64,000 bases of DNA. It comes from CAVTQY01 sp963736975 (GTDB lineage: Bacteria; Pseudomonadota; Alphaproteobacteria; Acetobacterales; Acetobacteraceae). Positions 16,758-25,713 of this stretch are shown one piece after another (positions within the stretch are counted from its first letter, which is position 1; every line of letters begins with the position of its first letter). A program made the position numbers and the translations under genes. The stretch covers positions 124,001 through 188,000 of the forward strand of contig CAVTQY010000001.1 in assembly GCA_963736975.1 (NCBI GenBank), read 5' to 3'. Below the pieces are notes generated by a model that saw nothing but the letters and a program-made list of their open reading frames with translations, was not told where the DNA came from and searched no databases.

Positions 16758-17778
16758 TCAACCCGCTCACCAGGCGTGAGGGCGTCACATCGAAGGCCGG
16801 GTTCGCGGCCGCGCTGCCCAGAGCTGCCACGCGCACCGTCACCACGGCGCCGTCCGCCGCTTGCCCGGTGATGTCGGTTACTTCGGCCGGATCGCGTTCC
16901 TCGATCGGAATGTCGGCGACGCCGTCGGAAATGCCCCAATCGATCGTGGTGGAAGGAACCGCCACCCAGAACGGCACCTCGCTGTCCCGGGCCGCCAACG
17001 CCTTGAGATAGGTGCCGATCTTGTTTGCCGCGTCGCCTGTCCGCGTCACCCGGTCGGCGCCGACGATCACGATGTCCACCATGCCGTGCTGCATCAAATG
17101 TCCGCCGGCATTGTCGGCCACCACGGTGTGCGCCACGCCGTGCTTGCCCAGTTCGAAGGCAGTCAGTGCCGCGCCCTGGTTGCGCGGCCGGGTTTCGTCC
17201 ACCCAGACATGCACGTCGATCCCGGCATTATGCGCCGCATAGACCGGTGCGAGCGCCGTCCCCCAGTCCACGGTGGCGAGCCAGCCGGCATTGCAGTGCG
17301 TGAGTATATTCACCGGCCCGTCGCCGGTACCGGCCAACGTCTCTATCAGCGGTCGCCCATGCCGTCCGATCGCTGCGTTCTGCGCTACGTCCTCCTCGGC
17401 GATCGCCGCCGCCTCGGCATAGGCGACCGCTGCCCGCTCGCTCACGGCGGTATTGCGCAGCCGGGTCAACATACGCTCCACCGCCCAGCGCAGGTTTACC
17501 GCGGTGGGCCGCGCCTCCGCCAGCATGGCCGCAGCCCGCTCCATCGCCTCAGTGGAGGCGTCGGCGCGCAACGCGAGCGCCAGCCCATAGGCGGCGGTCG
17601 CGCCGATCAAGGGCGCGCCGCGTACCCGCATCACCCGGATCGCCTGCGCCACCTGCTCCGCGTCGGTCAGCCGCACGGTCTCCAGCGCCCAGGGCAGCTT
17701 GGTCTGGTCGATGATGCACACCGACCAGCCGTCCCGGTCGAGCCAGATCGTCCGATAGGGGATATCGTCGATTTTCAT
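16690..17778 (-). CDS. mtnA: Methylthioribose-1-phosphate isomerase
   Basis: 362 residues. The enzyme converts 5-methylthioribose 1-phosphate to the ribulose form in the methionine salvage pathway. Catalytic C162 lies in NILTHCNAG and D242 in VGADRV. The family segments RVRGAPLIGATAAYG, VDETRPRNQGAALTAFEL and TTIDWGISDG are present, and length is normal. eIF2B-alpha-like regulatory subunits share the fold but lack this set. Its 3' end overlaps the COQ9-type gene by 68 bases. Start ATG 17778 is two bases past the UPF0262 stop. Confidence 0.95.
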   Translation of the reverse strand: MKIDDIPYRTIWLDRDGWSVCIIDQTKLPWALETVRLTDAEQVAQAIRVMRVRGAPLIGATAAYGLALALRADASTEAMERAAAMLAEARPTAVNLRWAVERMLTRLRNTAVSERAAVAYAEAAAIAEEDVAQNAAIGRHGRPLIETLAGTGDGPVNILTHCNAGWLATVDWGTALAPVYAAHNAGIDVHVWVDETRPRNQGAALTAFELGKHGVAHTVVADNAGGHLMQHGMVDIVIVGADRVTRTGDAANKIGTYLKALAARDSEVPFWVAVPSTTIDWGISDGVADIPIEERDPAEVTDITGQAADGAVVTVRVAALGSAAANPAFDVTPSRLVSGLITERGRCEATAAGLLSLFPEQR

Positions 17779-17779
17779 C

Positions 17780-18265
17780 TCAGATCCGCTGGTGCAGCAC
17801 GCAAACCAGCGTGAACAACCGTCGCGCGGTCTCGAAATTCATCGCCACCTTACCCGCGAGCCGCTGTTGCAGCAGCTCCGCACCTTCATTGTGCAGCCCG
17901 CGTCGCCCCATATCGATCGCCTGGATGCGCGCCTCCCGCCCGTCCTGCACCGCATGAGCGTGGCTGTCCACCAGCAGGCGGTAATCCTTGATCAGCGTGC
18001 GGAACGGCCCGAGCGCCAGCCCCACGGCAACCAGCTCCTGGTCATCCGCCTCGCGGATATCGAATACCAGCCGCCCTTCCTGGATCGACAGATGCAGCAC
18101 GAACGGGCCAGGCGCGGGCTTGCGACCGATCAGCGGCGTGAACTGGTTCTCCGCCGCGAGGTCGGCGACAGCCTGCGCGCGGTCCGCCTCCAGCAAAGGG
18201 GAAAGCCGGGTGAGTAACTCGCCGTCCAGCACGACACGGGCGAGCCGTGCCTGCTGCGCGGTCAT
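17780..18265 (-). CDS. UPF0262 family protein
   Basis: 161 residues from the ATG at 18265, which overlaps the DUF983 gene end by four bases. It matches UPF0262: PLIGRKPAPGPFVLHLSIQE, DDQELVAVGLALGPFRTLIKDY and VDSHAHAVQDGREARIQAIDMG. This alphaproteobacterial family has no known activity. A longer open frame to 18394 runs inside the neighbouring gene and is rejected. It sits directly before mtnA on the same strand, so the three genes DUF983-UPF0262-mtnA look like one operon. Confidence 0.9.
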   Translation of the reverse strand: MTAQQARLARVVLDGELLTRLSPLLEADRAQAVADLAAENQFTPLIGRKPAPGPFVLHLSIQEGRLVFDIREADDQELVAVGLALGPFRTLIKDYRLLVDSHAHAVQDGREARIQAIDMGRRGLHNEGAELLQQRLAGKVAMNFETARRLFTLVCVLHQRI

Positions 18266-18681
18266 TGCAGCAGCGGTTCGGGTTTCAAGATGCCAAGGGA
18301 CAGCATTGCACCGACAACCGCGCCCTTCACTGGGCGCAGCAGGCCGAGTGCGAGCCCAACCGTCACCGGAAGGAAGATCGCCGCCAGCTCCCAATTCGGC
18401 GGATCGGCGAATTTCTGCATCACCAGCATCAGCGGCACGACGATATGGCCGGTAATCAGGATCACGAAATAAGGCGGGGCGTCATCCGCTCGCGCCAAGC
18501 CGAGCGGCGCGCCGCAATGCGGGCAATTGGGTACAAGCTTGAGAAAGCCCCGGAACAGAAGCCCCTGCCCGCAAGCCGGGCACTGATCAGCCAAGCCCCG
18601 CGCCATCGAGGTCATCAACGGCGGGACCGGCCAGGGTGGCACGGCGACGGTTCGATCAGGCTGCCAGCGGACGGTTGGCAT
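18262..18681 (-). CDS. DUF983 family membrane protein with zinc-ribbon
   Basis: 139 residues. GAGGGAAG lies six bases before ATG 18681 and decides the start. A four-cysteine ribbon, CPACGQGLLF and CPHCGAPLG, precedes the signature DDAPPYFVILITGHIVVPL and two membrane helices. DUF983 proteins are widespread in alphaproteobacteria and often lie near cytochrome oxidase assembly genes, but the function is not known. It is divergent from lpxI, with 142 bp between the start codons. Confidence 0.88.
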   Translation of the reverse strand: MPTVRWQPDRTVAVPPWPVPPLMTSMARGLADQCPACGQGLLFRGFLKLVPNCPHCGAPLGLARADDAPPYFVILITGHIVVPLMLVMQKFADPPNWELAAIFLPVTVGLALGLLRPVKGAVVGAMLSLGILKPEPLLQ

Positions 18682-18823
18682 CGGAAACTTCCCTCGGTGC
18701 GTGCCGGCATAACGCGGCCGGCCACACTCCGCCATATCGATGCTCCCGCCCGGGTCCGCCAGGGTGCGTGATGCGGGGCTGGCCCGCTTGCAGCGGGTCC
18801 CGGAACAGCGGACAAGGCGGCCG

Positions 18824-19687
18824 GTGACGAACGCGGATCGCGGAACCGGATTGGGGATATTGGCCGGCGGCGGAACGTTTCCTGGCCGGATTGCCGCCGC
18901 CGCCAAAGCGGCCGGCCGCGAGGTGTTCCTGATCGGGCTGGAGGGCTTCGCGGAGGCTGCCGTCCTCGCCCCCTATCCGCATGAAGTCATCCGCATCGGC
19001 GCCGCCGGACGTATCCTGGCCGCCTTGCGCACGCATCACTGCGGCGATCTTGTCCTGGCCGGTCCGGTCCGACGGCCTTCATTGCTCGACTTGCGGCCGG
19101 ACGCCGAGGGCGCACGCATCCTCGCCCGCATCGGCCGTGCCGCTTTTGCCGGAGATGACGGGCTCCTGAGTGCCGTCTCAACCGTATTGGCCGAGGAAGG
19201 ATTCCGCGTGGTCGGCGCCGACGAAATCCTCGGTGAGGCGCTGGCTCCGTCCGGGCTTTTATCGCATGCGGCGCCGGACGCCCTGGCAATGGCCGATATA
19301 CGGCGCGGCGTCGCGGTTGCCCGCGCGCTTGGCGCTATCGATGTCGGCCAGGGCTGTGTGGTGCAGCAGGGCATCGTCCTGGCGGTGGAAGCAGCGGAGG
19401 GAACCGACGCCATGCTCGCCCGCTGTGCCGATCTTGCCCGCACGGGACCCGGCGGGGTTCTGGTCAAGCTGGTCAAACCCGGCCAGGATCGCCGCGCCGA
19501 CCTGCCCACGGTCGGGCCCAATACCATCCGTGCCGCCGCGGCCGCCGGGTTGCGCGGCATCGCGTTCGAGGCGGGCGGCACCATATTGGCGGACAGGACT
19601 GCTATCCTGGCAGCAGCCGATGCATCACGGCTGTTCCTGCTGGGTTTCGATCCCAGAACCATCGACAAAGAAGGAGACCAAGTATGA
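18824..19687 (+). CDS. lpxI: UDP-2,3-diacylglucosamine diphosphatase LpxI
   Basis: 287 residues from GTG 18824, with AAGG upstream. LpxI (DUF1009) cleaves UDP-2,3-diacylglucosamine to lipid X in lipid A synthesis and replaces LpxH in many alphaproteobacteria. Hallmarks are LGILAGGGTFPGRIA at the start, then GDLVLAGPVRRPSLLDLRPD, AIDVGQGCVVQQGIVLAVEA and TDAMLARC, with a late KPGQDRRADLPTVGP. It overlaps gloA by four bases. The usual neighbours lpxA, lpxB and fabZ are not in this window. Confidence 0.92.
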   Translation: MTNADRGTGLGILAGGGTFPGRIAAAAKAAGREVFLIGLEGFAEAAVLAPYPHEVIRIGAAGRILAALRTHHCGDLVLAGPVRRPSLLDLRPDAEGARILARIGRAAFAGDDGLLSAVSTVLAEEGFRVVGADEILGEALAPSGLLSHAAPDALAMADIRRGVAVARALGAIDVGQGCVVQQGIVLAVEAAEGTDAMLARCADLARTGPGGVLVKLVKPGQDRRADLPTVGPNTIRAAAAAGLRGIAFEAGGTILADRTAILAAADASRLFLLGFDPRTIDKEGDQV

Positions 19688-20058
19688 GCCGCTTTCTGCA
19701 CACGATGATTCGTGTCGGTGACCTGCAGCGCAGCATCGACTTCTACACCAAGCTGCTCGGGATGCAGGAGTTGCGCCGCCGCGACGTGCCGGATGGCAAA
19801 TACACGCTGGCCTTCGTGGGTTACGGCGACAGCGCCGAAGTCGAGCTGACTTACAATTACGGCGTGGACAACTACGAGCAGGGCACTGCGTTCGGCCACC
19901 TGGCGATCGGCGTGCCCGACGTTTCGGGCACCTGCGAGAAAGTCCGCAAGGGCGGCGGCAAGGTTACGCGCGAAGCCGGCCCGGTAAAATTCGGGACGAC
20001 GGTTATCGCGTTCGTCGAGGACCCCGACGGCTACAAAATCGAACTGGTGCAACGCTAG
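19684..20058 (+). CDS. gloA: Lactoylglutathione lyase (glyoxalase I)
   Basis: 124 residues, close to the Escherichia coli enzyme in length and sequence. The four metal ligands are at H6 (LHTMIRVGDLQRSIDFY), E54 (VELTYNYG), H72 (FGHLAIGV) and E120 (GYKIELV). The enzyme isomerises the methylglyoxal-glutathione hemithioacetal and so detoxifies methylglyoxal. It is preceded by AGGAGACC and overlaps lpxI by four bases. Confidence 0.95.
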   Translation: MSRFLHTMIRVGDLQRSIDFYTKLLGMQELRRRDVPDGKYTLAFVGYGDSAEVELTYNYGVDNYEQGTAFGHLAIGVPDVSGTCEKVRKGGGKVTREAGPVKFGTTVIAFVEDPDGYKIELVQR

Positions 20059-20074
20059 CAGGAGGCGTAATTTC

Positions 20075-20098
20075 CCTCTCCACCCCCGGGTGGAGAGG
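20075..20098. terminator. Perfect hairpin between convergent genes
   Basis: CCTCTCCACCC and GGGTGGAGAGG form an 11-bp stem with a two-base centre. It sits in the 51-bp gap between the gloA and M24 gene ends and could end transcription from both sides. There is no T tract. The arm CCTCTCC is shared with hairpins at 28095, 43678 and 51144, so it may belong to an interspersed repeat family. Confidence 0.55.
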
Positions 20099-20109
20099 AT
20101 GAGGCAGGT

Positions 20110-21354
20110 CTACAGTAGCTTCCTTTCGAAGGGATACGTATTCAGCGCAACCGCGCCATCTTCCGTCACCAACACCTGATCCTCGAGCTTCACCCCGTAC
20201 GGCGCGCCATCCTTGCCGGCGTAGCACTCCAGACAGAACACCATGTTCTCCCGGATAGTGCGACCGCCGGGCGAATCCTCCCGGAGGTCCTGCGGATAGG
20301 GGATGCCCGGGCCCTCATCCTCCAGCCCCGCCTGATGCACCATCGTGCTGTAGCGGCCATTGACATACCCCTCCGGCAGTTTCGGCGCCGCGCGGGAAAA
20401 TTCCTCGAACGTCATGCCCGGTTTCATCAACTCGCGCATGCCGTTCACGCAGTCATACGCGATCCGATACGCCTCCTTCTGTCCCGGCGTCCCCTCATCC
20501 CCGCATAAGAATGTGCGCGACACGTCGAGCACATAGCCCTCATATCCGTTGGCGTCCGTATCGATTCCAACGAGATCTCCAGGCTGCACCAGCTTGTCGT
20601 GCGCTTCCGACATCCAGGGATTGGTATTGGTCCCCGAGGCAACCAACCGTGTAAAAATGAACTCGCCATGGTTGCGCAGCAGCGTATCGCTCAGGACCGC
20701 CAACAGCTCGTATTCACGCACACCTGGATGGATCGCCGCTTCGAAATCGGCGAACATCGTATCGGCAATGGCGCAGTTCAGAATCATGAGCTGCACTTCT
20801 TCGGGCGTTTTCACCTCCCGCGCATCGACGGTTGCCGGGCTAGGATCGGTGATCCGGATGCCGAGATCGCTCAGCGCCTGGAACCCGAAGCCGTCCAGCT
20901 TGTCCACGGCGAGTGGCGCGCCGGCGCAGCCCAGCTCGGTCATCACGCTCTTTACCGACTCCGCCCAGCGGCGCGCGCGGTCGTACCCCTGAGTTCCACC
21001 GTATTGCCAGGAGATCGCCGGACGCACATCGCGGACCAGCTTCTGCGAGACATGCATCGAAGTCTTGTATTCAAACAGAACTGGGTCTTTGCCCGCCGCA
21101 ACCAGACGGTCCCGCGCCAGGGTCGTGGCGGTCCACACGCCCATGATGTCGGTGCCCGTCGCGTAGCGGATATTCGCCGGGTTGAAGAACAGGCCGATCG
21201 GGATGTCGTACTCCTGCATCTTTTCTCGCAGCCGTGCCAAGCGGTTAGCCCGCAAGCTGTGCATGTCGATCTCGTTCAAATTGGGCACTCGCAGGCGCTG
21301 CACGTGAGGGTTGTGCGGCCGGTTCACACTGGGGGCACCGACTGGGGTCATCAT
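20110..21354 (-). CDS. M24-family metallohydrolase, DddP-like
   Basis: 414 residues from ATG 21354, after GAGAGGAAAC. The C-terminal pita-bread domain keeps all metal-site residues: the DTD pair in GIDTDANGYEG, Asp in VLDVSRT, His in MVHQAGL, Glu in FCLECYAG and Glu in KLEDQVL. The local patterns (LVASGTNTNPW, DVSRTFLCGD, GLEDEGPGIPYP, ending in NTYPFE) are closer to DddP, the DMSP lyase branch, than to ordinary Xaa-Pro peptidases. Whether it cleaves DMSP or a peptide is not decidable here. Confidence 0.8.
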   Translation of the reverse strand: MMTPVGAPSVNRPHNPHVQRLRVPNLNEIDMHSLRANRLARLREKMQEYDIPIGLFFNPANIRYATGTDIMGVWTATTLARDRLVAAGKDPVLFEYKTSMHVSQKLVRDVRPAISWQYGGTQGYDRARRWAESVKSVMTELGCAGAPLAVDKLDGFGFQALSDLGIRITDPSPATVDAREVKTPEEVQLMILNCAIADTMFADFEAAIHPGVREYELLAVLSDTLLRNHGEFIFTRLVASGTNTNPWMSEAHDKLVQPGDLVGIDTDANGYEGYVLDVSRTFLCGDEGTPGQKEAYRIAYDCVNGMRELMKPGMTFEEFSRAAPKLPEGYVNGRYSTMVHQAGLEDEGPGIPYPQDLREDSPGGRTIRENMVFCLECYAGKDGAPYGVKLEDQVLVTEDGAVALNTYPFERKLL

Positions 21355-21422
21355 GTTTCCTCTCTCGCTAAAGACCGCCCGGTATCCTAGACCTCCGCGG
21401 ACAGGGTCCAAGCGAGGTTGGC

Positions 21423-21803
21423 ATGAATCTCAATCAAGTCACTCTTCCGGCGAGCGATATTGCCGTCTCGGCTGCCTTCTATCGCGCCATGGGGTTCACG
21501 CAGATTGTCGATGCACAGCATTATGCCCGGTTCGAGTGTCCAACCGGGAACTCGACTTTCTCGCTGCATAAAGTCGAGTTGGTGCCAGCCAACTCGGCGA
21601 TAGTGATATATTTTGAAACTGAAGACGTGGATGAAAAGGTGCGCAGTTTGACTGCGAAAGGGTTTGAATTCACTCAACTTCCGACAGATGAGCGCTGGCT
21701 GTGGCGGGAGGCGCGTCTGAAAGACCCCGCCGGCAACCTCCTGTGTCTCTATTGGGCCGGGCGCAATCGCAAATGCCCGCCTTGGCGCGTATCCATCAGC
21801 TAG
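21423..21803 (+). CDS. VOC-family (glyoxalase/bleomycin resistance-like) protein
   Basis: 126 residues, single VOC module pair: MNLNQVTLPASDIAVSAAFY at the start, a central IVIYFETEDVDEKVRSL and a final RLKDPAGNLLCLYWAG. It has fewer of the canonical metal ligands than gloA, so the substrate is unclear. AGGTTGGC precedes the start. Its 3' end overlaps the end of the ureG remnant on the other strand by eight bases. Confidence 0.75.
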   Translation: MNLNQVTLPASDIAVSAAFYRAMGFTQIVDAQHYARFECPTGNSTFSLHKVELVPANSAIVIYFETEDVDEKVRSLTAKGFEFTQLPTDERWLWREARLKDPAGNLLCLYWAGRNRKCPPWRVSIS

Positions 21804-22162
21804 CCAATCCGCCGGACTGCTCCAGGAATGCAGCGATTTCAGCCACACCCTGGCCGGCGCGGATGTTGGCAAACACGAACGGCTTCTCGCCGCGCATCGC
21901 GATCCATCACGACCATAGAGGCATCCTCTCGAATCGCGGTATGCGGACAACCGCCGGTCTCGATGCCTATGATTCGCTCGGGTGCCAGTGATTCGGCGCG
22001 CAGCAGGAACTCGGCATCCTCCTTCGTGTAGATGTCATTGGTGATTGCGGCCACCTGATACCGCTCGCGGAACGGCTTGCAGAGCGTGTCGATCAGCGCC
22101 GTCTTACCGGTGCCGACCGGCCCGCCGATCCCCACCCGCAATGGTCCGTTCAACTGGGTCAT
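21796..22162 (-). pseudogene. ureG: ureG remnant (urease accessory GTPase) with internal deletion
   Basis: The N-terminal about 80 residues of UreG are intact: MTQLNGPLRVGIGGPVGTGK with P-loop GPVGTGKT, then ITNDIYTKEDAEFL and ETGGCPHTAIREDAS. The sequence then jumps, near 21917, to the family's last 45 residues, in which frame is lost again; the true ending GEKPFVFANIRAGQGVAEI is readable in the next phase down to TGA at 21796. Roughly 80-90 residues with the G3/G4 motifs are missing. It cannot encode a working Ni-urease GTPase. ATGA coupling to ureF shows the old operon order. Confidence 0.88.
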
Positions 22163-22842
22163 GTGCGGAACAGCCTCGTGTATTGCGTCCTGTGCCGCAT
22201 GGCGGCGATCTCGGCGCGAATGCACGCGCCCCCCGCGAATGCACGCGCCCCCGATGTCATCCAACGCCGCATCCGCGGTTTCCGCAACCACCGCGGCCAA
22301 CATCGGTTCGAGCGCCGCAAGCACCCGCAGGCCGGCGGTTTGGCCCAGGAGCACAAGGCGCAGCGCTGCCGAAATCAACGACGACGCCATTGCTTGCAGG
22401 TATCCCGCGGTCACCATCTCCAGATCGATGCCGTGATCGGCCGCGAGCGCGCCAACGGCGACAGGGTAGGGTGCTGGGTACTCCGCCAGCGCGCTCAGCC
22501 GCGCGCCGCCCCAAATCGCCGCGGCCCGCTCGAACGCGGCGCCCAGGGCCAGCGTCTCGTCCTGCCGTTCGCGACTAACGGCGCTCGCGGCGCCAAGCGC
22601 GCACAACGCACCTAGCGCCGGTGGGTCCGCCTTATGGGCATGGCGAAGCAAGATCGCATCGTTCCGTCCGGATCCATGCGTCAGCACATCGGTAAGCCAG
22701 CCGGTCAGAGACTGCTCGTCCTGCACGTCGCCGACCTCGACCGCCCATTCCAGGCCGTGGTTGTAGGCGAAAGCACCGTCGGAAATGCCGGCGATAGCGA
22801 GGCGAGCAGCCGAAGCAGCGCCCCAATGCTCGTGGTCGTCAT
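22159..22842 (-). pseudogene. ureF: ureF remnant (urease accessory protein) with two frame breaks
   Basis: A full-length UreF can be read from ATG 22842 to TGA at 22159, but only by changing phase twice. LLRLLASLSPAFP is followed by GAFAYNHGLEWAVEVGDV one base out of phase near 22780, a missing base. Near the C-terminus a 19-bp duplication (22216-22252) shifts the frame before RAEIAAMRHRTQYTRLF; removing one copy restores the normal UreF end exactly. UreF is a GTPase regulator of urease nickel loading. The first break could be a sequencing slip; the duplication is less likely to be. Confidence 0.85.
22216..22252. repeat. Short tandem duplication inside ureF
   Basis: GCGAATGCACGCGCCCCCC (22216-22234) is followed directly by GCGAATGCACGCGCCCCC (22235-22252). 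The extra 19 bp are not a multiple of three and break the ureF frame. Confidence 0.9.
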
Positions 22843-22984
22843 GATGATCGTGGTGACCGCCGGCATAGGCGCCGGCCTCGGGGTCGAAAGCTCCGGCAAA
22901 CGCCTCGATGTGGCCACCCAGGCTGGCCACCATATCGGCGATGACGTGGTCGGCACGGATGCGGATGCGGCCCTGGAGGCAGTC
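22823..22984 (-). pseudogene. ureE: ureE C-terminal fragment
   Basis: About 54 residues resemble the C-terminus of the urease nickel chaperone UreE: RIRIRADHVIADMVASLGG followed by the metal-binding tail GGHHDHHDDHEH. The N-terminal peptide-binding domain is absent; upstream of 22984 the frame continues without UreE-like sequence. The urease structural genes ureABC do not follow, and glgX begins at 23178. This is therefore the cut edge of a former urease operon. Confidence 0.8.
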
Positions 22985-23177
22985 TCGTGCCATCGCCTGC
23001 GGCTTAATCTGCTTCGCCACGGGGTTTGGGCCGAGGTGACCGCTCCTTCCGTGGGCAGAAGCTGCCCGACGTTTGTGTGATCGCCTATTTTTTGGGCGAG
23101 CGTCCGCTAACCACGAGTTGTCTGGATTGCAGATGAGCCCGGCTTCACTTTCCTTGCTTCGACTGCAAGGAGCCCTC

Positions 23178-25397
23178 ATGCCAGCCATCCTGAAGTCCCG
23201 CGTCACGGAAGGATGGCCGAGCCTCCGGGGCGCTACCTGGGACGGGCTCGGGGTCAACTTCGCCCTCTTTTCTGGGAACGCGACCAAAGTGGAACTCTGT
23301 CTGTTCGACGACGCCGGCGAGCAAGAGCTGGAGCGCATCGAGCTTCCTGAATACACCGACGAAATTTTTCACGGCTACCTGCCGGAGGCGCGCCCCGGCA
23401 CGATCTATGCCTATCGCGTGCACGGACCGTACGAGCCCGAGCAGGGCCATCGTTTCAATCCAAACAAGCTGGTGCTTGATCCGTATGCTAAAGCGCATGT
23501 CGGCGAGCTGAAATGGGATCATGCCTGTTTCGGCTATACCATCGGCGCCGAGGGCGACGACGTCAGCTTCGACGAGCGGGACAGTGCGCCCTTCATGCCG
23601 AAATGCCGGGTTATCGATCCGGCCTTCACCTGGGGCCGCGTACGTGCACCTAACGTGCCGTGGGAACGCACCATTGTTTATGAGACCCACGTCAAGGGGT
23701 TCACTAAGCGTCATCCGGGGGTGCCGGAGTCGCGGCGCGGCACCTATGCCGGTCTGGGCCAGAAGGAAGTCGTGGATTACATCCGCTCGCTCGGCGTCAC
23801 GTCGGTCGAGCTGCTGCCCATCCATGCCTTCGTCACCGACAGCTACCTGGAGGACAAGGGTCTCACCAATTACTGGGGCTATAACACGATCGGCTTTTTC
23901 GCGCCCGACCAGCGCTACGCCGCCATTCCCACTTTCGTCTTCTCCGAATTCAAGGAAATGGTGGCCCGGCTGCATGACGCCGGGCTCGAGGTGATCCTGG
24001 ATGTGGTGTACAACCACACGGCTGAGGGCAACGAACGCGGCCCTACACTCTCATTCCGCGGCATCGATAACGCGAGCTATTACCGGCTGATGCCGGACAA
24101 CGCCCGCTACTACATCAACGATACCGGCACCGGAAACACGCTGAACCTCAGCCATCCCCGCGTGCTGCAGATGGTGACCGACTCGCTCCGTTATTGGGTC
24201 ACCGAAATGCACGTGGATGGCTTCCGCTTCGATCTCGGTACCATCCTGGCCCGCGAATGGTACGGCTTCGACGAAGGGGGCGGGTTCCTCAACTCCTGCC
24301 TGCAGGATCCCGTGCTCTCGACGGTCAAGCTGATCGCAGAACCCTGGGATATCGGACCTGGCGGCTATCAGGTCGGTGGCTTTCCCCCCGGTTGGGCGGA
24401 ATGGAACGACAAGTTCCGCGACACGGTGCGCTCCTTCTGGAAGGGCGACGAGGGCAAGCTGCCCGACCTCGCCACGCGACTCTGCGCGTCCCCCGACGCA
24501 TTCAACCGCCGCGGGCGCAAGCCCTGGGCCAGCGTAAACTTCGTCATCGCACATGACGGCTTCACGCTCCAGGACCTCGTTTCGTACAACGACAAACACA
24601 ACGACGCCAACGGCGAGGATAACCGCGACGGCCACGACAACAACCTGTCCTGGAACCATGGCGAGGAGGGTCCAACGGATGACCCAGACATTCTGGAGCT
24701 GCGCGACCGCCAGAAGCGCAACCTGCTTTCAACTCTGCTGCTGGCGCAGGGGACGCCGATGCTGCTGGCGGGCGATGAGTTCGGCCGCACCCAACAGGGC
24801 AACAACAACGCCTATGCACAGGATAACGAGATCAGTTGGCTGGATTGGAACATCGACGAATATGGCCGCCAGCTGATCGACTTTGTCCGCAAGCTGATCG
24901 CCGTGCGCAACGCCTTCCCCATCCTGCGCCGCAACCGCTTCCTGTCCGGCGAGTACAACCAGGAGTTCGACGTCAAGGACGTGCGCTGGCTGACGCCCGA
25001 CGCCACCGACATGTCGGACGAGCAATGGGGCGATGGCAACGCGCGGTGCCTCGGCATGCTGCTGGATGGACGGGCACAGGCGACGGGGATCAAGCGTCCA
25101 TCGATGGACGCCACGGCGCTTCTGGTGCTGAACGCCCACCACGACGTGGTAAACTTTCGCCTGCCGGAGGTGGTGGGCGGCACGAGGTGGCGCCGCCTGA
25201 TCGATACCAACAGCCCGGACGGCAACGGGTCGCCGATTCTCCGCACGGGGGATTCTTATGAGATGACCGGCCGATCCCTGGTCGTGCTGGCGCTCGATCC
25301 CGATCACGCCCCGTCGGTTGCCTTGCGCCGGGCGCGTCAGGCTCTGCGCCAAGTGGCCGAGGCGCCGGCGGCGGTCCCGACAGGGACGCCCGAATAG
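23178..25397 (+). CDS. glgX: Glycogen debranching enzyme GlgX
   Basis: 739 residues, start ATG 23178 after AAGGAG. A CBM48 domain (about 1-150, WDGLGVNFALFSGNATKVEL) precedes the GH13 barrel. The catalytic triad is D352 (GFRFDL), E388 (IAEPWDIG) and D460 (AHDGFTL). The GlgX-specific NDKHNDANGEDNRDG loop is present. It removes limit-dextrin branches during glycogen breakdown, complementing glgA at 33.9-35.4 kb. The last 25 residues are a low-complexity tail. It faces away from the urease remnants. Confidence 0.95.
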   Translation: MPAILKSRVTEGWPSLRGATWDGLGVNFALFSGNATKVELCLFDDAGEQELERIELPEYTDEIFHGYLPEARPGTIYAYRVHGPYEPEQGHRFNPNKLVLDPYAKAHVGELKWDHACFGYTIGAEGDDVSFDERDSAPFMPKCRVIDPAFTWGRVRAPNVPWERTIVYETHVKGFTKRHPGVPESRRGTYAGLGQKEVVDYIRSLGVTSVELLPIHAFVTDSYLEDKGLTNYWGYNTIGFFAPDQRYAAIPTFVFSEFKEMVARLHDAGLEVILDVVYNHTAEGNERGPTLSFRGIDNASYYRLMPDNARYYINDTGTGNTLNLSHPRVLQMVTDSLRYWVTEMHVDGFRFDLGTILAREWYGFDEGGGFLNSCLQDPVLSTVKLIAEPWDIGPGGYQVGGFPPGWAEWNDKFRDTVRSFWKGDEGKLPDLATRLCASPDAFNRRGRKPWASVNFVIAHDGFTLQDLVSYNDKHNDANGEDNRDGHDNNLSWNHGEEGPTDDPDILELRDRQKRNLLSTLLLAQGTPMLLAGDEFGRTQQGNNNAYAQDNEISWLDWNIDEYGRQLIDFVRKLIAVRNAFPILRRNRFLSGEYNQEFDVKDVRWLTPDATDMSDEQWGDGNARCLGMLLDGRAQATGIKRPSMDATALLVLNAHHDVVNFRLPEVVGGTRWRRLIDTNSPDGNGSPILRTGDSYEMTGRSLVVLALDPDHAPSVALRRARQALRQVAEAPAAVPTGTPE

Positions 25398-25555
25398 CCG
25401 ATCGGCGAACGGCGCAAGCGCGCATCGGTCGATTGACCCGCCGGAATCTCAGTCCTATATGCCGCAGCCTGTGACGGCCCCCGGCACCCGGTGGTGCGAA
25501 TGTGGGCGCGTGCCGCGTTGTTCGCGGTATATCCAGGCATTTGGCGGAGAGCAGC

Positions 25556-25690
25556 GTGAAGCGCACCTACCAACCCTCCAAACTGGTTCGCAAGCGCCGC
25601 CACGGCTTTCGTGCGCGGATGGCCACGGTCGGCGGGCGGAAGGTGCTGGCCAATCGCCGCGCCAAAGGCCGTAAGCGCCTGTCGGCCTGA
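25556..25690 (+). CDS. rpmH: Ribosomal protein bL34
   Basis: 44 residues from GTG 25556: MKRTYQPSKLVRKRRHGF then ARMATVGGRKVLANRRAKGR, the classic L34. AGAG precedes the start. It opens the conserved rpmH-rnpA-yidD-yidC-engB cluster that in many bacteria lies near the origin of replication, though no dnaA or DnaA-box cluster is visible here. Confidence 0.96.
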   Translation: MKRTYQPSKLVRKRRHGFRARMATVGGRKVLANRRAKGRKRLSA

Positions 25691-25713
25691 TCTGCGGGCG
25701 TGACCCGCGCTTT

